A DNA stretch of 52,168 bases from Bacillota bacterium (GTDB taxonomy: Bacteria > Bacillota > Clostridia > Lachnospirales > Lachnospiraceae). Position 1 is the first letter of the stretch; each line of letters opens with the position of its first letter. Made by a program: the position numbers and the translations under genes. Of the stretch, positions 15,921-24,517 are shown piece by piece. A model generated the notes under the pieces. It ran no database searches, had not been told where the DNA came from, and was given only the letters and a program-made list of their open reading frames with translations. The DNA is taken from positions 1 to 52,168 of the forward strand of contig JAEYPA010000110.1 in the NCBI GenBank assembly GCA_023411225.1, written 5' to 3'.

Positions 15921-18413
15921 GTGAGAAAGAAGACTGTAATTATTGGTGGAGTAGCCGGAGGAGCATCAGCAGCTGCAAGACTTCGAAGAAGAGATGAAAC
16001 AATGGAAATAATACTCTTAGAAAGAGGAGAATATATCTCTTACGCCAATTGTGGTCTCCCTTATTATATAGGAGATGTAATCAATGAGAGAGAGAATCTT
16101 CTATTGCAGACACCGGAAGCGATGAAAGCCAAATTCAATATAGATGTTAGAGTCCGTAATGAAGCAGTCAAAATTGTTCCAGAAGAAAAAGTTGTATATA
16201 TTGTTGACCATACCAATAAGATAGAATACAGTGAAACTTATGATAATCTGGTTATTGCTACTGGTTCAAGTCCGATGAAGCCTAATATACCTGGTATAGA
16301 AGGAAAGAATATTTTTACTCTTTGGACTGTGCCAGATACCGATCATTTAAAAGCGGCTATTGCAGATAATCATTCGCTTCGTGCAGCTGTGGTAGGTGGG
16401 GGATTTATCGGATTGGAAATCGCAGAAAACCTGCATAGTGCGGGGCTCTCAGTTTCAGTGATAGAGATGCAGAATCAGGTAATGCCACCTTTGGATTATG
16501 AGATGGCACAGTTATTACATGAAAATATAGAAGCTAATCAGGTGGAGCTAATCTTAGGGGATGGCGTTACCGAATTCAAACAACTAGATAACGGAATTCA
16601 GATCCATTTAAGTAGTAAAAGAATAATAGAAGCTGATCTTGTCGTTCTTGCGATTGGAGTTACTCCTAACAGCCAACTTGCTAGGAATGCAGGTCTTAGG
16701 ATAAATCAAAGGGGTGGCATACAGGTTGATGAATATCTAAGAACCTCTGACCCTTTCATCTATGCAGTTGGAGATGTTATAGAAGTGGAACATGGGGTGC
16801 TGAAAGAGAAAACCATGATACCACTTGCTGGACCGGCTAATAAGCAAGGAAGAATCTGTGCTGACAATATAGTAGGAGATTCCAAACGATACAATGGTTC
16901 CTATGGAACTTCCGTAGCCAAAGTATTTGACTTAACTACGGCCAGTGTAGGGGCCAATGAAAAATTATTACAACAAAGAGGTATGCAGTATAAGAAAGAC
17001 TATGAAGTAGCTTTCATTAATCAAAAATCTCATGCGGGATATTATCCTGGAGCTACTTTGATAACCATAAAACTACTTTTTAATCTAGAAGGAAAGATTC
17101 TTGGGGCTCAAGCTGTTGGTCAGGATGGTGTAGATAAGCGCATGGATGTACTGGCAACCACATTGCGGTTGGGTGGAACAATATACGACCTTTCCGAGCT
17201 GGATTTGGCTTACGCTCCTCCATATGGTTCTGCTAAAGATCCTATTAATATGTTAGGGTTCGTGGCAGAGAATATTCTTACAGGATTAGTGGAATTTGTT
17301 ACCCCGTTTCAATTAGATGATATGATGGCAAATCAAGAAGAACGGCCTGTTACGGTCCTAGATGTAACTGAGTCAGTAGAACGAATGGTGTTCTCCATTC
17401 CGGGTTCTTATCATATACCTTTAGGGCAACTTCATAATAGGTTTCATGAGTTAAATCCAGATCATTGTATTGTAGTTTATTGTGCCATTGGCGTACGTTC
17501 TTATGATGCAGCCAGAATCTTAATGCAGAATGGTTACTCTTCTGTCTTTGTTCTAGCCGGCGGAACCTGCTTTTATAAATCTACACACTATAGAAAGGGG
17601 AAAACATCAGAGAACAAAGGTACAGAAGTTAGGAGGAATACAGTGGAAGATAATCAAACATTGGTGGCAGCAGAGGTTAAATTAGTGAATTGTACTGGTA
17701 TGCAATGTCCAGGACCAATTATGAAGGTAAATAAAGAAATCAAAGCGATTAATGAGAATGATGTAATCAAAGTTGTTGCTACAGATATGGGTTTTGCCCG
17801 TGATGTTGAAAGCTGGTGTAATAAAACTGGAAACACTTTAGTGAAGTCAGAAAGATCCGGGAATAACAATATCGTATATATAAAAAAGGGAATGGGAAAT
17901 AACAACCTAAAGGCAATGGAGGTACCAAAGCAACTAGAGAAAGCAGATGGCAAGACTATTATAGTATTTAGTAATGACTTAGACAAAGTACTTGCTTCTT
18001 TTATCATTGCCAATGGAGCAGCTGCCATGGGTAGAGAGGTAACGATGTTCTTTACCTTCTGGGGTCTAAATGTATTGAGAAAATCTCATGGGGCAAAGGT
18101 TAAAAAAGGATTTATAGATACTATGTTTGGCAAGATGATGCCTAAAGGAACAAAGAAGCTTAAGCTTTCCAAGATGAATATGGGAGGCATGGGAAGCAAA
18201 ATGATGAAAAAAGTTATGAAGGATAAGAATGTATCCTCTTTAGAAGAATTGCTTCAACAAGCCATTGACAATGGTATTAAGTTAATTGCCTGTACAATGT
18301 CAATGGATATAATGGGGATACGTAAAGAAGAATTAATAGACGGCGTGGAATATGCAGGTGTTGCAACATACCTAGGTAGCGCTGAGGACAGTAATGTAAA
18401 TTTATTTATATAA
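15921..18413 (+). CDS. four-domain CoA-disulfide reductase, rhodanese, TusA and DsrE-like fusion
   Basis: This 830-residue protein has four parts. An FAD/NAD(P)-dependent pyridine-nucleotide disulfide reductase of the CoA-disulfide reductase type occupies about 1-440, with GGVAGGASAAARLRR and active-site Cys44 in YANCGLPYYIG. A rhodanese domain follows (about 450-550; Cys521 in CAIGVRS). A TusA domain comes next (about 585-650; Cys596 in MQCPGPIMKV), then a DsrE/F-like domain (about 660-830; Cys791 in IACTMSMDIMG). All catalytic cysteines are present, so it probably reduces CoA or persulfide disulfides and relays sulfane sulfur along its own domains in the cytoplasm. GTG 15921 is chosen because AAGGAG lies 10 bases upstream; the ATG at 15843 would overlap the promoter palindrome. 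Thioredoxin follows 19 bp later. Confidence 0.9.
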   Translation: MRKKTVIIGGVAGGASAAARLRRRDETMEIILLERGEYISYANCGLPYYIGDVINERENLLLQTPEAMKAKFNIDVRVRNEAVKIVPEEKVVYIVDHTNKIEYSETYDNLVIATGSSPMKPNIPGIEGKNIFTLWTVPDTDHLKAAIADNHSLRAAVVGGGFIGLEIAENLHSAGLSVSVIEMQNQVMPPLDYEMAQLLHENIEANQVELILGDGVTEFKQLDNGIQIHLSSKRIIEADLVVLAIGVTPNSQLARNAGLRINQRGGIQVDEYLRTSDPFIYAVGDVIEVEHGVLKEKTMIPLAGPANKQGRICADNIVGDSKRYNGSYGTSVAKVFDLTTASVGANEKLLQQRGMQYKKDYEVAFINQKSHAGYYPGATLITIKLLFNLEGKILGAQAVGQDGVDKRMDVLATTLRLGGTIYDLSELDLAYAPPYGSAKDPINMLGFVAENILTGLVEFVTPFQLDDMMANQEERPVTVLDVTESVERMVFSIPGSYHIPLGQLHNRFHELNPDHCIVVYCAIGVRSYDAARILMQNGYSSVFVLAGGTCFYKSTHYRKGKTSENKGTEVRRNTVEDNQTLVAAEVKLVNCTGMQCPGPIMKVNKEIKAINENDVIKVVATDMGFARDVESWCNKTGNTLVKSERSGNNNIVYIKKGMGNNNLKAMEVPKQLEKADGKTIIVFSNDLDKVLASFIIANGAAAMGREVTMFFTFWGLNVLRKSHGAKVKKGFIDTMFGKMMPKGTKKLKLSKMNMGGMGSKMMKKVMKDKNVSSLEELLQQAIDNGIKLIACTMSMDIMGIRKEELIDGVEYAGVATYLGSAEDSNVNLFI

Positions 18414-18432
18414 AATAGAAGGAGTGATTGAT

Positions 18433-18744
18433 ATGTCAGTAAAACAAATAAATAGTAGTAATTTTGAACAAGAAGTCTTGAAGTCAGATAAGCCTGTATT
18501 ATTGGATTTTTGGGCATCTTGGTGCGGACCATGTAAGATGTTATCACCAATTGTAGAACAACTAGCCAATGAAGTAGAGGATGTGAAAGTATGCAAGGTA
18601 AACATTGATGAGGAAGTAGACCTGGCAAGAAAATTCCGAGTTATGAGTATTCCTACTTTAATCTTCATGAAGGATGGAAAAGTTGTAAACTCTTCAGTAG
18701 GGTTGCAACCTAAAGGTGGAATTCTAAAAATGATGGAACTATAA
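18433..18744 (+). CDS. trxA: thioredoxin
   Basis: This is a 103-residue classical thioredoxin with WCGPC (Cys31 and Cys34), FWASW before it and the cis-proline loop MSIPTLIFM. Length matches the family. ATG 18433 follows GAAGGAG by 8 bases; GTG 18424 upstream overlaps that site. It is the second gene of the operon with the CoA-disulfide reductase fusion, where it would supply reducing equivalents to persulfide or disulfide intermediates. Confidence 0.95.
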   Translation: MSVKQINSSNFEQEVLKSDKPVLLDFWASWCGPCKMLSPIVEQLANEVEDVKVCKVNIDEEVDLARKFRVMSIPTLIFMKDGKVVNSSVGLQPKGGILKMMEL

Positions 18745-18764
18745 AGATTTTTACTCTAATTAAG

Positions 18765-18793
18765 TTGTTATATAATGTCAAATATGGTAAAAT
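18765..18793 (+). promoter_or_regulatory. sigma-A-type promoter for the receiver-like gene
   Basis: TTGTTA (18765-18770), a 17-bp spacer and TAAAAT (18788-18793) form a reasonable housekeeping promoter 110 bp before the ATG at 18906. Identified by eye. Confidence 0.5.
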
Positions 18794-18813
18794 CTATAGG
18801 GATTAGTAAAGAA

Positions 18814-18851
18814 TGCAGTTTATTTATGAGAATATATGTAAATAAACTGCA
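18814..18851 (+). repeat. perfect 13-bp inverted repeat in the 5' leader
   Basis: TGCAGTTTATTTA (18814-18826) and TAAATAAACTGCA (18839-18851) are exact complements with a 12-nt loop. It lies downstream of the predicted promoter and 55 bp before the ATG. No T-tract follows, so it is more likely a leader hairpin or operator than a terminator. Confidence 0.55.
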
Positions 18852-18905
18852 TGATTATGTCTATATTAATGACTAAGGTAAATAAATGACTTAGGTGGAG
18901 AAATC

Positions 18906-20024
18906 ATGATAAAAGTATTATCCATAGGGGATACCTATATAAAAAAAGGAATTCATAGTGTAAATAACATATCTTATTTGGGTGGAGTAACCAAGAGCCC
19001 CATGGAAACCTTCGACTACATTATTCGGCATCAACCTGATGTTATTGTATATGCAACACAGCCAGGGAATCTGGAGCACCTTACTGTGTATTTGAGAATC
19101 CGAAATATGCATGCAGGTAGATATATTCCTATCATTTTATTAGTAAATGAAGAAGATGAGGATATTTATGAGGATTTTTATGAAGATGAGATTACAATAG
19201 GCTTGAATCTAAATATTAAAGAAGATATTTTGTTCTTTCATATACAACAATTGGTTAACAGATGCCATGAAATGAGAAAAAGAGTATTGCTTGTGGATAG
19301 AAACCCTGTAGTGTTAAATACCTATCGGTTGTTTCTGGAAGGTAAATATCGAGTACATACTGCCGTAACTACGCAGGAAGCTGTTAATTATCTGATGTCT
19401 GAAACAATGGATGCAATCATTGTTGGAATAGAAAAAAAAGATACTAGAGGTTTACGCTTTTTGCAACTATTTAAGGATAATCCCATATGGAATGAGACAC
19501 CAGTGATAGCCCAGATAGAAGCTGAAAACACAGATCTAATACCTCATCTCTTATCTAAAGGTGTAAGGCACTGTCTTACTAAACCTATCGAGAAGGAGAT
19601 TCTTATAAAGCATTTATCCGATATCTTGAGTGAGGAGAACCACTCCTCTTATGTGTTGGAACCTGGGCTAAAACGTATATTGCTAGTTGATAAGTTTGGG
19701 GTAAATTATCAAAGTATAAAAAATATTTTGGATGGTCATTATGAGTGTATTCATGTTTTACCTGGTGTGAGAGCGATATCTATTTTGGAAGTACAGCAAA
19801 TAGATGCTATTATATTGAATTTGGATAATGGATTTTTTTGCTTAAATAAAATTATGGATCGGGCAATTACGAAATTTATACCTATTATACTATATACCTC
19901 CCATTTAGAAGAGATGCATGAAGTTTTGGATGAAAAAATGAGAGGAGAAACGTGTATTAATTGTATTCTGGAATTACCTGCTAAAAGAATAGTATTGCTT
20001 GATAAGTTGGAATTAGCCATTTAA
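18906..20024 (+). CDS. protein of three degenerate response-regulator receiver domains
   Basis: This 372-residue protein appears to be three CheY-like repeats (about 1-122, 124-242, 254-372) with no output domain. Domains 2 and 3 begin with the receiver first-strand pattern (KRVLLVDRNPVV and KRILLVDKFGVN), and a KP turn of the kind after strand 5 is seen in domain 2 (CLTKPIEKE). The phosphoacceptor Asp after strand 3 is replaced in every repeat: Ala in VIVYATQPG, Gly in AIIVGIEKKD, Asn in AIILNLDNG. It therefore should not be phosphorylated in the usual way and may act as a scaffold or protein-interaction module. A GGTGGAG site precedes the ATG. It is monocistronic with no adjacent kinase. 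Family assignment is by pattern only. Confidence 0.65.
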   Translation: MIKVLSIGDTYIKKGIHSVNNISYLGGVTKSPMETFDYIIRHQPDVIVYATQPGNLEHLTVYLRIRNMHAGRYIPIILLVNEEDEDIYEDFYEDEITIGLNLNIKEDILFFHIQQLVNRCHEMRKRVLLVDRNPVVLNTYRLFLEGKYRVHTAVTTQEAVNYLMSETMDAIIVGIEKKDTRGLRFLQLFKDNPIWNETPVIAQIEAENTDLIPHLLSKGVRHCLTKPIEKEILIKHLSDILSEENHSSYVLEPGLKRILLVDKFGVNYQSIKNILDGHYECIHVLPGVRAISILEVQQIDAIILNLDNGFFCLNKIMDRAITKFIPIILYTSHLEEMHEVLDEKMRGETCINCILELPAKRIVLLDKLELAI

Positions 20025-20152
20025 TAAAAGATATTAAAAATTGTTTGTTTAAAATGTGCGCCAAGTTTTAACAGTATATATAAACTATTCTTTCTCCATA
20101 CTAATAAAGAAATAGGTTAAATCCATTTCAAAAAAGTTAAAGGAGAATGTAT

Positions 20153-20311
20153 ATGGACAAAAATACGAGTATTGGATGTACGGTTAACAGTTGTAAGTAT
20201 AACAATGAAGCAGAAAATTATTGTACACTGGATAAGATTCAAGTTGGAACTCATGAGAGTAATCCAACAGAAAAAGAATGCACTGACTGTAATTCATTTG
20301 AAGCAAAATAA
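20153..20311 (+). CDS. small DUF1540 cysteine-rich protein
   Basis: This 52-residue peptide has cysteine spacing typical of DUF1540 (IGCTVNSCKYN, then NYCTLDKI, then CTDCNSFEAK). Four-cysteine DUF1540 proteins are common in Clostridia and probably bind a metal such as zinc; their function is unknown. AAAGGAG lies 6 bases upstream of the ATG and a terminator follows directly, so this is a discrete monocistronic gene. Confidence 0.85.
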   Translation: MDKNTSIGCTVNSCKYNNEAENYCTLDKIQVGTHESNPTEKECTDCNSFEAK

Positions 20312-20342
20312 GGGTGTAATTGTTAATAGTTTATTTAATGAG

Positions 20343-20371
20343 GAGGCTTCCTATATAGGAAGCCTTTATTG
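20343..20371 (+). terminator. terminator after the DUF1540 gene
   Basis: A GGCTTCC/GGAAGCC stem with a 6-7 nt AT loop is followed by TTTATT. Confidence 0.85.
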
Positions 20372-20432
20372 ACGTAAAATGATGCCTATGATAAACTTAA
20401 TAGGTACTATATTTGCGAAAACATTAGGAGGA

Positions 20433-20519
20433 ATGGATGATTGTGTCTTGTTTATTGAGATACAGATAAATGCCATTTATAAGTATGAGGAAGATATTCA
20501 ATGCAATAGAGACCAATAA
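20433..20519 (+). CDS. possible 28-codon leader ORF overlapping the next gene
   Basis: An AGGAGG site (20426-20431) is followed almost immediately by ATG 20433, opening a 28-codon frame (starts MDDCVLFIEIQ) that stops at 20517-20519, inside the gene at 20470 but in another frame. It may be a leader peptide that couples translation, or a chance frame. No homology recognised. Confidence 0.3.
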   Translation: MDDCVLFIEIQINAIYKYEEDIQCNRDQ

Positions 20520-21393
20520 AAATGTAATTATTATAGTTTTTACGCTACTGGTTGGATTTTCAATGATATTCTATTTTCAAAATAAACAAAATAAACTTAT
20601 AGAAAAATTGATTAAGATTTCAGAAGGTTCAGCCAATTCTATTCAAGAAGTAAATTCCAGTGTGAATGACCTTAGAGAACAAATAAAGTCAGGGGATAAT
20701 GGTCAGGCAGACTTAATCAGTGACTATTCTATTGTAGCAGAAACACCCAATTTTACAAATTTAACAGCTAACTTGAAGGTCGAAATTATTCCTAAAGAAT
20801 ATAAAGAGGGAACTGTTGCGTTCTTTTATATAGATGACCAAAAGGTTAAGCTTGAAGAAAAGGATAATAAATATAGTGGTAACGTGAATGTGTCCATTTT
20901 AAAGAATTATGATAAAGCTTCTGTTTCATTTGAAAAGAAATCAATCAAAAACAATTCTACACTCGCAATAGACATTTCGTTTATGGACTATTTTACAAAG
21001 CAATGTACAGTGAATTTTGAAGGAGAAAAAAAATATGAAGCAAAAGAATATACCTATGATGGAAATATAGTGTGGAATCGAACTAAAAATGCATTTGATA
21101 CTATATTATTCTCAAAACTGGTTCGTTCTGTCAATGGAATAGTACAATGGTCTAAGGAACTTCCAATTACTAATTTAAATGGTGAACAGAGATTTGTTCT
21201 CCAACAAAAATTTCCACTGGAAGTAGGATGCGGTTTTGAGCTATATATTGAACAGTATAGTAAGAATGGATTTATATATCGTTATTTTATAGATGGAGGA
21301 TCCCTCAAGGAAGAAGACATATTTACGAAAGAAGAAAGGGAGATTACTTGTGAGTTAGTTGATAAGGATGGAAATAGTATTATTGATAAGTAG
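20470..21393 (+). CDS. single-span membrane protein of unknown function
   Basis: This 307-residue protein has a short N-terminus, one membrane helix (about 19-36), a short coiled segment with KLIKISEGSANSIQEVNSS, and a large hydrophilic, beta-rich extracellular region (about 70-307) with no recognised domain. Its start is uncertain: neither ATG 20470 nor ATG 20485 has a ribosome binding site of its own, and the only good site (20426-20431) serves the overlapping 28-codon frame. A TAA lies directly before 20470 in frame. Topology suggests an outward-facing anchored protein. The following gene at 21467 encodes a polytopic membrane protein and may be functionally linked. Confidence 0.6.
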   Translation: MPFISMRKIFNAIETNKNVIIIVFTLLVGFSMIFYFQNKQNKLIEKLIKISEGSANSIQEVNSSVNDLREQIKSGDNGQADLISDYSIVAETPNFTNLTANLKVEIIPKEYKEGTVAFFYIDDQKVKLEEKDNKYSGNVNVSILKNYDKASVSFEKKSIKNNSTLAIDISFMDYFTKQCTVNFEGEKKYEAKEYTYDGNIVWNRTKNAFDTILFSKLVRSVNGIVQWSKELPITNLNGEQRFVLQQKFPLEVGCGFELYIEQYSKNGFIYRYFIDGGSLKEEDIFTKEEREITCELVDKDGNSIIDK

Positions 21394-21466
21394 CGTGAAA
21401 ACATTGTTGAAATAAGGAAATTATGATATAATTAAAAAGAAAATACTATAGTTTGTAGGAGAAAAT

Positions 21467-22264
21467 ATGCACGAATTAAGACGGCTTTTTTGGTTCAATA
21501 TAATTGCATACTTTAGTTTCCTTTTATACTTACTACTTGGCTTGAATAAGCACACATCTCAACATCGAATTTTCCTTATCGTGATACCAATTACTTTGCT
21601 TATCCTAACGCTATTTATATTTGTCTCAAAAAGAGATCAACGCTTAGTTTATATTAAATATTATACTATTCCAGATTTTATTGTCAGGTTAGTAAGTCTT
21701 GAATTATGTGTCGTAGGTAGTGTATTCTGCCACGATTTTTTAGGGCTTACCATAGTTCTGATGGTTTTAATTGTGCTTTTTGCTATCAATCTTACGTTGG
21801 AGAAGACTATGAGTATTCGTATTACTCATTACCCACAGAATACGGATAACATAATGGAAGATAAAGGGCAAGTTCTGGTTTCATTAGGAGTAAGTTATGT
21901 GGAAACTATACTCCTTCTTTTTATGCTGTTATTTCCATATAATTTAACATCATCTATGAACATTAGTGGCTATGTAGTGTGGGGCAGTGTATTAATGGTT
22001 TTACTATTATTTTATATTAGACGAACGTTACTTACTTTGTATGCGTTTTATAAAAAGGAGAGGGAAGTTCGACACTTTTTTATTGTAGAGAATGCAGGTG
22101 TGTTTGCTTTGCTGATTATCCTAAGCCTATATGGGTATTTCTTGGGCTTTACTACGATAGCGGATGGAATTTTTTATTTATCATCTCTTTTGTTATTGCT
22201 ACCTAGACAGATTATCAGAATGAGACGTTTGTCAGCTGGATTACCTAATAAACCACATGGATGA
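21467..22264 (+). CDS. polytopic membrane protein of unknown function
   Basis: This 265-residue protein has about eight hydrophobic segments (first NIIAYFSFLLYLLLG, last FTTIADGIFYLSSLLLLL) and a basic C-terminus RQIIRMRRLSAG. TAGGAG lies 7 bases before the ATG. No family is recognised and there are no ATPase or catalytic motifs. It follows the single-span protein by 73 bp and may be in the same unit. A 547-bp intergenic region follows. Confidence 0.6.
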   Translation: MHELRRLFWFNIIAYFSFLLYLLLGLNKHTSQHRIFLIVIPITLLILTLFIFVSKRDQRLVYIKYYTIPDFIVRLVSLELCVVGSVFCHDFLGLTIVLMVLIVLFAINLTLEKTMSIRITHYPQNTDNIMEDKGQVLVSLGVSYVETILLLFMLLFPYNLTSSMNISGYVVWGSVLMVLLLFYIRRTLLTLYAFYKKEREVRHFFIVENAGVFALLIILSLYGYFLGFTTIADGIFYLSSLLLLLPRQIIRMRRLSAGLPNKPHG

Positions 22265-22545
22265 AATTGTTAGTAATTTAAACTGCATCAAGTTGGGGGA
22301 ATTCAATATGCTCTTATCAAAAAAGTATTGTTAAATATGTGGAACAAAAGAGAGTCATAATATGTCGTATAATAGATTAATATAAGGAAATATATGATAA
22401 TATGCTGAAAGATGTTGAATTTATAAAAAAATGTGCTATAATAATAAGTGTTAAGAAGATGTTAAGATATTTATATGTTTTAACATGCTTAGCTACAAAC
22501 ACTTCAGATAAAAGGGTACGAAAAAGATACTGAAGTGACTAGGGT

Positions 22546-22611
22546 ACTAAAGATAAAATAGTAAAAGTACTAAAGAGAAATAAAATGACTACTAAAGATA
22601 AAATAGTAAAA
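22546..22611. repeat. 21-bp direct repeat, two perfect copies
   Basis: A 21-bp sequence beginning ACTAAAGATAAAATAGT occurs identically at 22546-22566 and 22591-22611, 45 bp apart. A diverged partial copy (ACTAAAGAGAAATAAAA) lies between at about 22569. It could be a small duplication or operator array; function unknown. Confidence 0.6.
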
Positions 22612-22642
22612 TACATAAGATGATGATTCAAAAGATTGAATA

Positions 22643-22686
22643 AAGAACCCGGTAACTGATTAGTCAGTTACCGGGTTCTTTCTATA
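22643..22686 (+). terminator. strong intergenic terminator
   Basis: A 17-bp perfect stem (AAGAACCCGGTAACTGA and its complement, 4-nt loop) is followed by TCTATATC. No gene directly precedes it within 380 bp, so a short untranslated RNA may end here, or it may terminate readthrough from 22264. Confidence 0.8.
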
Positions 22687-22811
22687 TCTTGCTCCTCGTC
22701 ACTTATGGAAAAACGGTACATATAATAATACTGGATACGTATCTATAAGTATTAGTTTTATGAAAATAAGTGTATAGATTGAACTATCTACGATGAAACT
22801 GGAGGTTAGCA

Positions 22812-23747
22812 ATGGAATATCGAGATTCTAACAATATTTACAATGAGAGAAACGGTGGATGTACGGGGTTGATCCATACGGTTCAAAAGGGGGATACCTT
22901 ATATAAAATCGGTAAAATGCACAATGTGGCATTATCAAAGATTATGGAAGCAAATCCAAATGTTGATATATATAACCTGCAAATAGGAACGAGAATATGT
23001 GTACCTGTAGAAGGCGCTATATTGCCACGAGAATCCAGTCAGGAAGCTCCAAGGCAGGCTACTCCTATGATGCCACCTACTAATATGAATAGTCGAGAGA
23101 ACACAGAAAATAATAGGGGAAGAAACCAATATAGGCAGGTTAATGATAACCTAAATAAATTATATAGGAATAAGCAATCAGGTAAAGAACAGTATGTTTG
23201 TCCAACCTGTCCACCACAAAGAGAATGTCCACCAGAAAGAGAGTGCCCACCACAAAGAGAGTGCCCACCAGAAAGAGAATGTCCACCACAAAGAGAATGA
23301 CCACCACAAAGAGAGTGTCCAACCTGTCCAAGTTGCCCACCACAAAGAGAGTGTCCAGCTTGTCCTGAATGCGGTGCTAAACTTGATGTAATTATCCCAA
23401 TATTCTTTGGTGGAGAAAAAGAGCAGGAAGGGGAAGAATACGGCTGTTATCCATGGGAAAATAGAAGATGTATGCCTGATTGTGAGGATGGTTATGAGAT
23501 GATGCAGGGAGAATGCCCAACTATGGATTACACTCAGGAAAATTATGATTGTACAGATAAAAATAAAATGAGTAGAAACAATCCAGAAAGATGTGGAGGA
23601 AGATGTTGTGGAATATGTGGCTGCCTATTCGGTGGAGGATGTAGCAGAAATCATAAAGATATTGGTACAATGATTGATTATGATTATAAAGAATATAGGA
23701 AAAATTGCTATGCTGATATTTTTAAGGAAGCAGATTGTCATAAATAG
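22812..23747 (+). pseudogene. LysM/Cys-rich repeat protein split by an internal TGA
   Basis: A LysM domain (residues about 17-60; HTVQKGDTLYKIGKMHNVAL) starts a frame that runs through six 18-bp units encoding CPPQRE or CPPERE (23208-23315) to 23747. The only interruption is TGA at 23298-23300, at a position where every other unit has TGT or TGC for Cys. Downstream the frame continues in phase: CPTCPSCPPQREC, a cysteine-rich region CGGRCCGICGCLFGGG, and stop. Intact length would be 311 residues. A cell-wall or spore-coat role is plausible from LysM plus Cys richness. As it stands, a 162-residue product ending CPPQRE is made unless the TGA is read through. GGAGGT precedes the ATG. Confidence 0.75.
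23208..23315 (+). repeat. 18-bp tandem repeat, six units, inside the LysM gene
   Basis: Six consecutive 18-bp units (TGTCCACCACAAAGAGAA type, alternating Q/E codons) encode the hexapeptide repeat CPPQRE/CPPERE. Unit 6 carries TGA in place of the Cys codon. Further single CPPQRE units follow at about 23331. Repeat number is likely to vary between strains. Confidence 0.9.
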
Positions 23748-23810
23748 AATATAAGACAGAGAATTGAGAATACTAGGGAAAGTAAAAACACGACATCAAG
23801 AGGTGAAAAT

Positions 23811-24512
23811 ATGGAATACTGGATTATTCCGTTGTCAGCATTACTTTCCCTATTTATCTTGTTACTAATCTCCAAAGCCCTTGGAAACAGAACTATTGCA
23901 TCTATGAGCATGTATGACTATATTAATAGTATTGCTATAGGTTCGATAGCAGCACAACTCTCCATATCAACAGATAAAAAAATAATTCATAATGTTATAG
24001 CTATGATTGTTTATGGGTTATTTACCTATTTGTGTTGCATTGGTACAGATAAGAGCAAGATAATCCGTAATTTACTTGTAGGACATCCTATCGTATTGGT
24101 GGAAAAAGGGAAAATCTACAAGAAGAATTTTACCAAGGCTCATTTGGATATGGATGAATTTCTTACTATGCTTCGTCCAATGGGATACTTTGATCTGTCT
24201 AAGGTGGATACAGTTATCTTTGAAACTAATGGAGAGCTGAGTGTCATTCCGATAGCCAGTGAAAAGCCAGTTACCGCTATGGATCTAAGCCTTCATCCAA
24301 AACAAGAGGCACTCGTTGCCAATGTAATGATGGATGGGAAAGTACTAAAGGACAACCTAAAACGTATGGGGAAGGATGAGACATGGCTGGTAAAGCAAAT
24401 TGCTAAGTATAAGATAAATAAGGTAGAGGATATCTTCTTAGCGACGTTAGATGAAGAAGACACCATTAATTTCTATGTGAAGGTTATGCCTCCAAATAAG
24501 AATATTCTTTAA
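23811..24512 (+). CDS. YetF-like (DUF421) membrane protein
   Basis: This 233-residue protein has three N-terminal membrane helices (about 1-75) and a soluble domain of the DUF421/YetF family. Characteristic elements are LGNRTIASMSMYDYINSI in helix 2 and a cytosolic part with FLTMLRPMGYFDLSKVDTVIFETNGELSVIP. YetF-family proteins are sporulation- or membrane-associated with unknown biochemistry. AGAGGTGAAA precedes the ATG. A terminator follows, and the ABC operon converges on it. Confidence 0.85.
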   Translation: MEYWIIPLSALLSLFILLLISKALGNRTIASMSMYDYINSIAIGSIAAQLSISTDKKIIHNVIAMIVYGLFTYLCCIGTDKSKIIRNLLVGHPIVLVEKGKIYKKNFTKAHLDMDEFLTMLRPMGYFDLSKVDTVIFETNGELSVIPIASEKPVTAMDLSLHPKQEALVANVMMDGKVLKDNLKRMGKDETWLVKQIAKYKINKVEDIFLATLDEEDTINFYVKVMPPNKNIL

Positions 24513-24517
24513 AATGA

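Larger units (their letters stand above)
22265..22811. other. intergenic region with repeats and a terminator
   Basis: No gene is supported. It contains a 7-bp inverted repeat ACTTCAG/CTGAAGT (22501-22507, 22530-22536), a perfect 21-bp direct repeat beginning ACTAAAGATAAAATAGT at 22546-22566 and 22591-22611 with a partial third copy between them, and the terminator at 22643-22686. AT content is high. Confidence 0.5.

Noticed and set aside
22546..22611. CRISPR array
   Set aside because: Only two full copies of a 21-bp repeat with no palindromic ends and no cas genes in the window.
23298..23300. Selenocysteine codon at the TGA in the CPPQRE repeat
   Set aside because: No convincing stem-loop follows the TGA by eye and the gene is structural and repetitive; a nonsense change or sequencing error is simpler. 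Kept only as a test in the findings.
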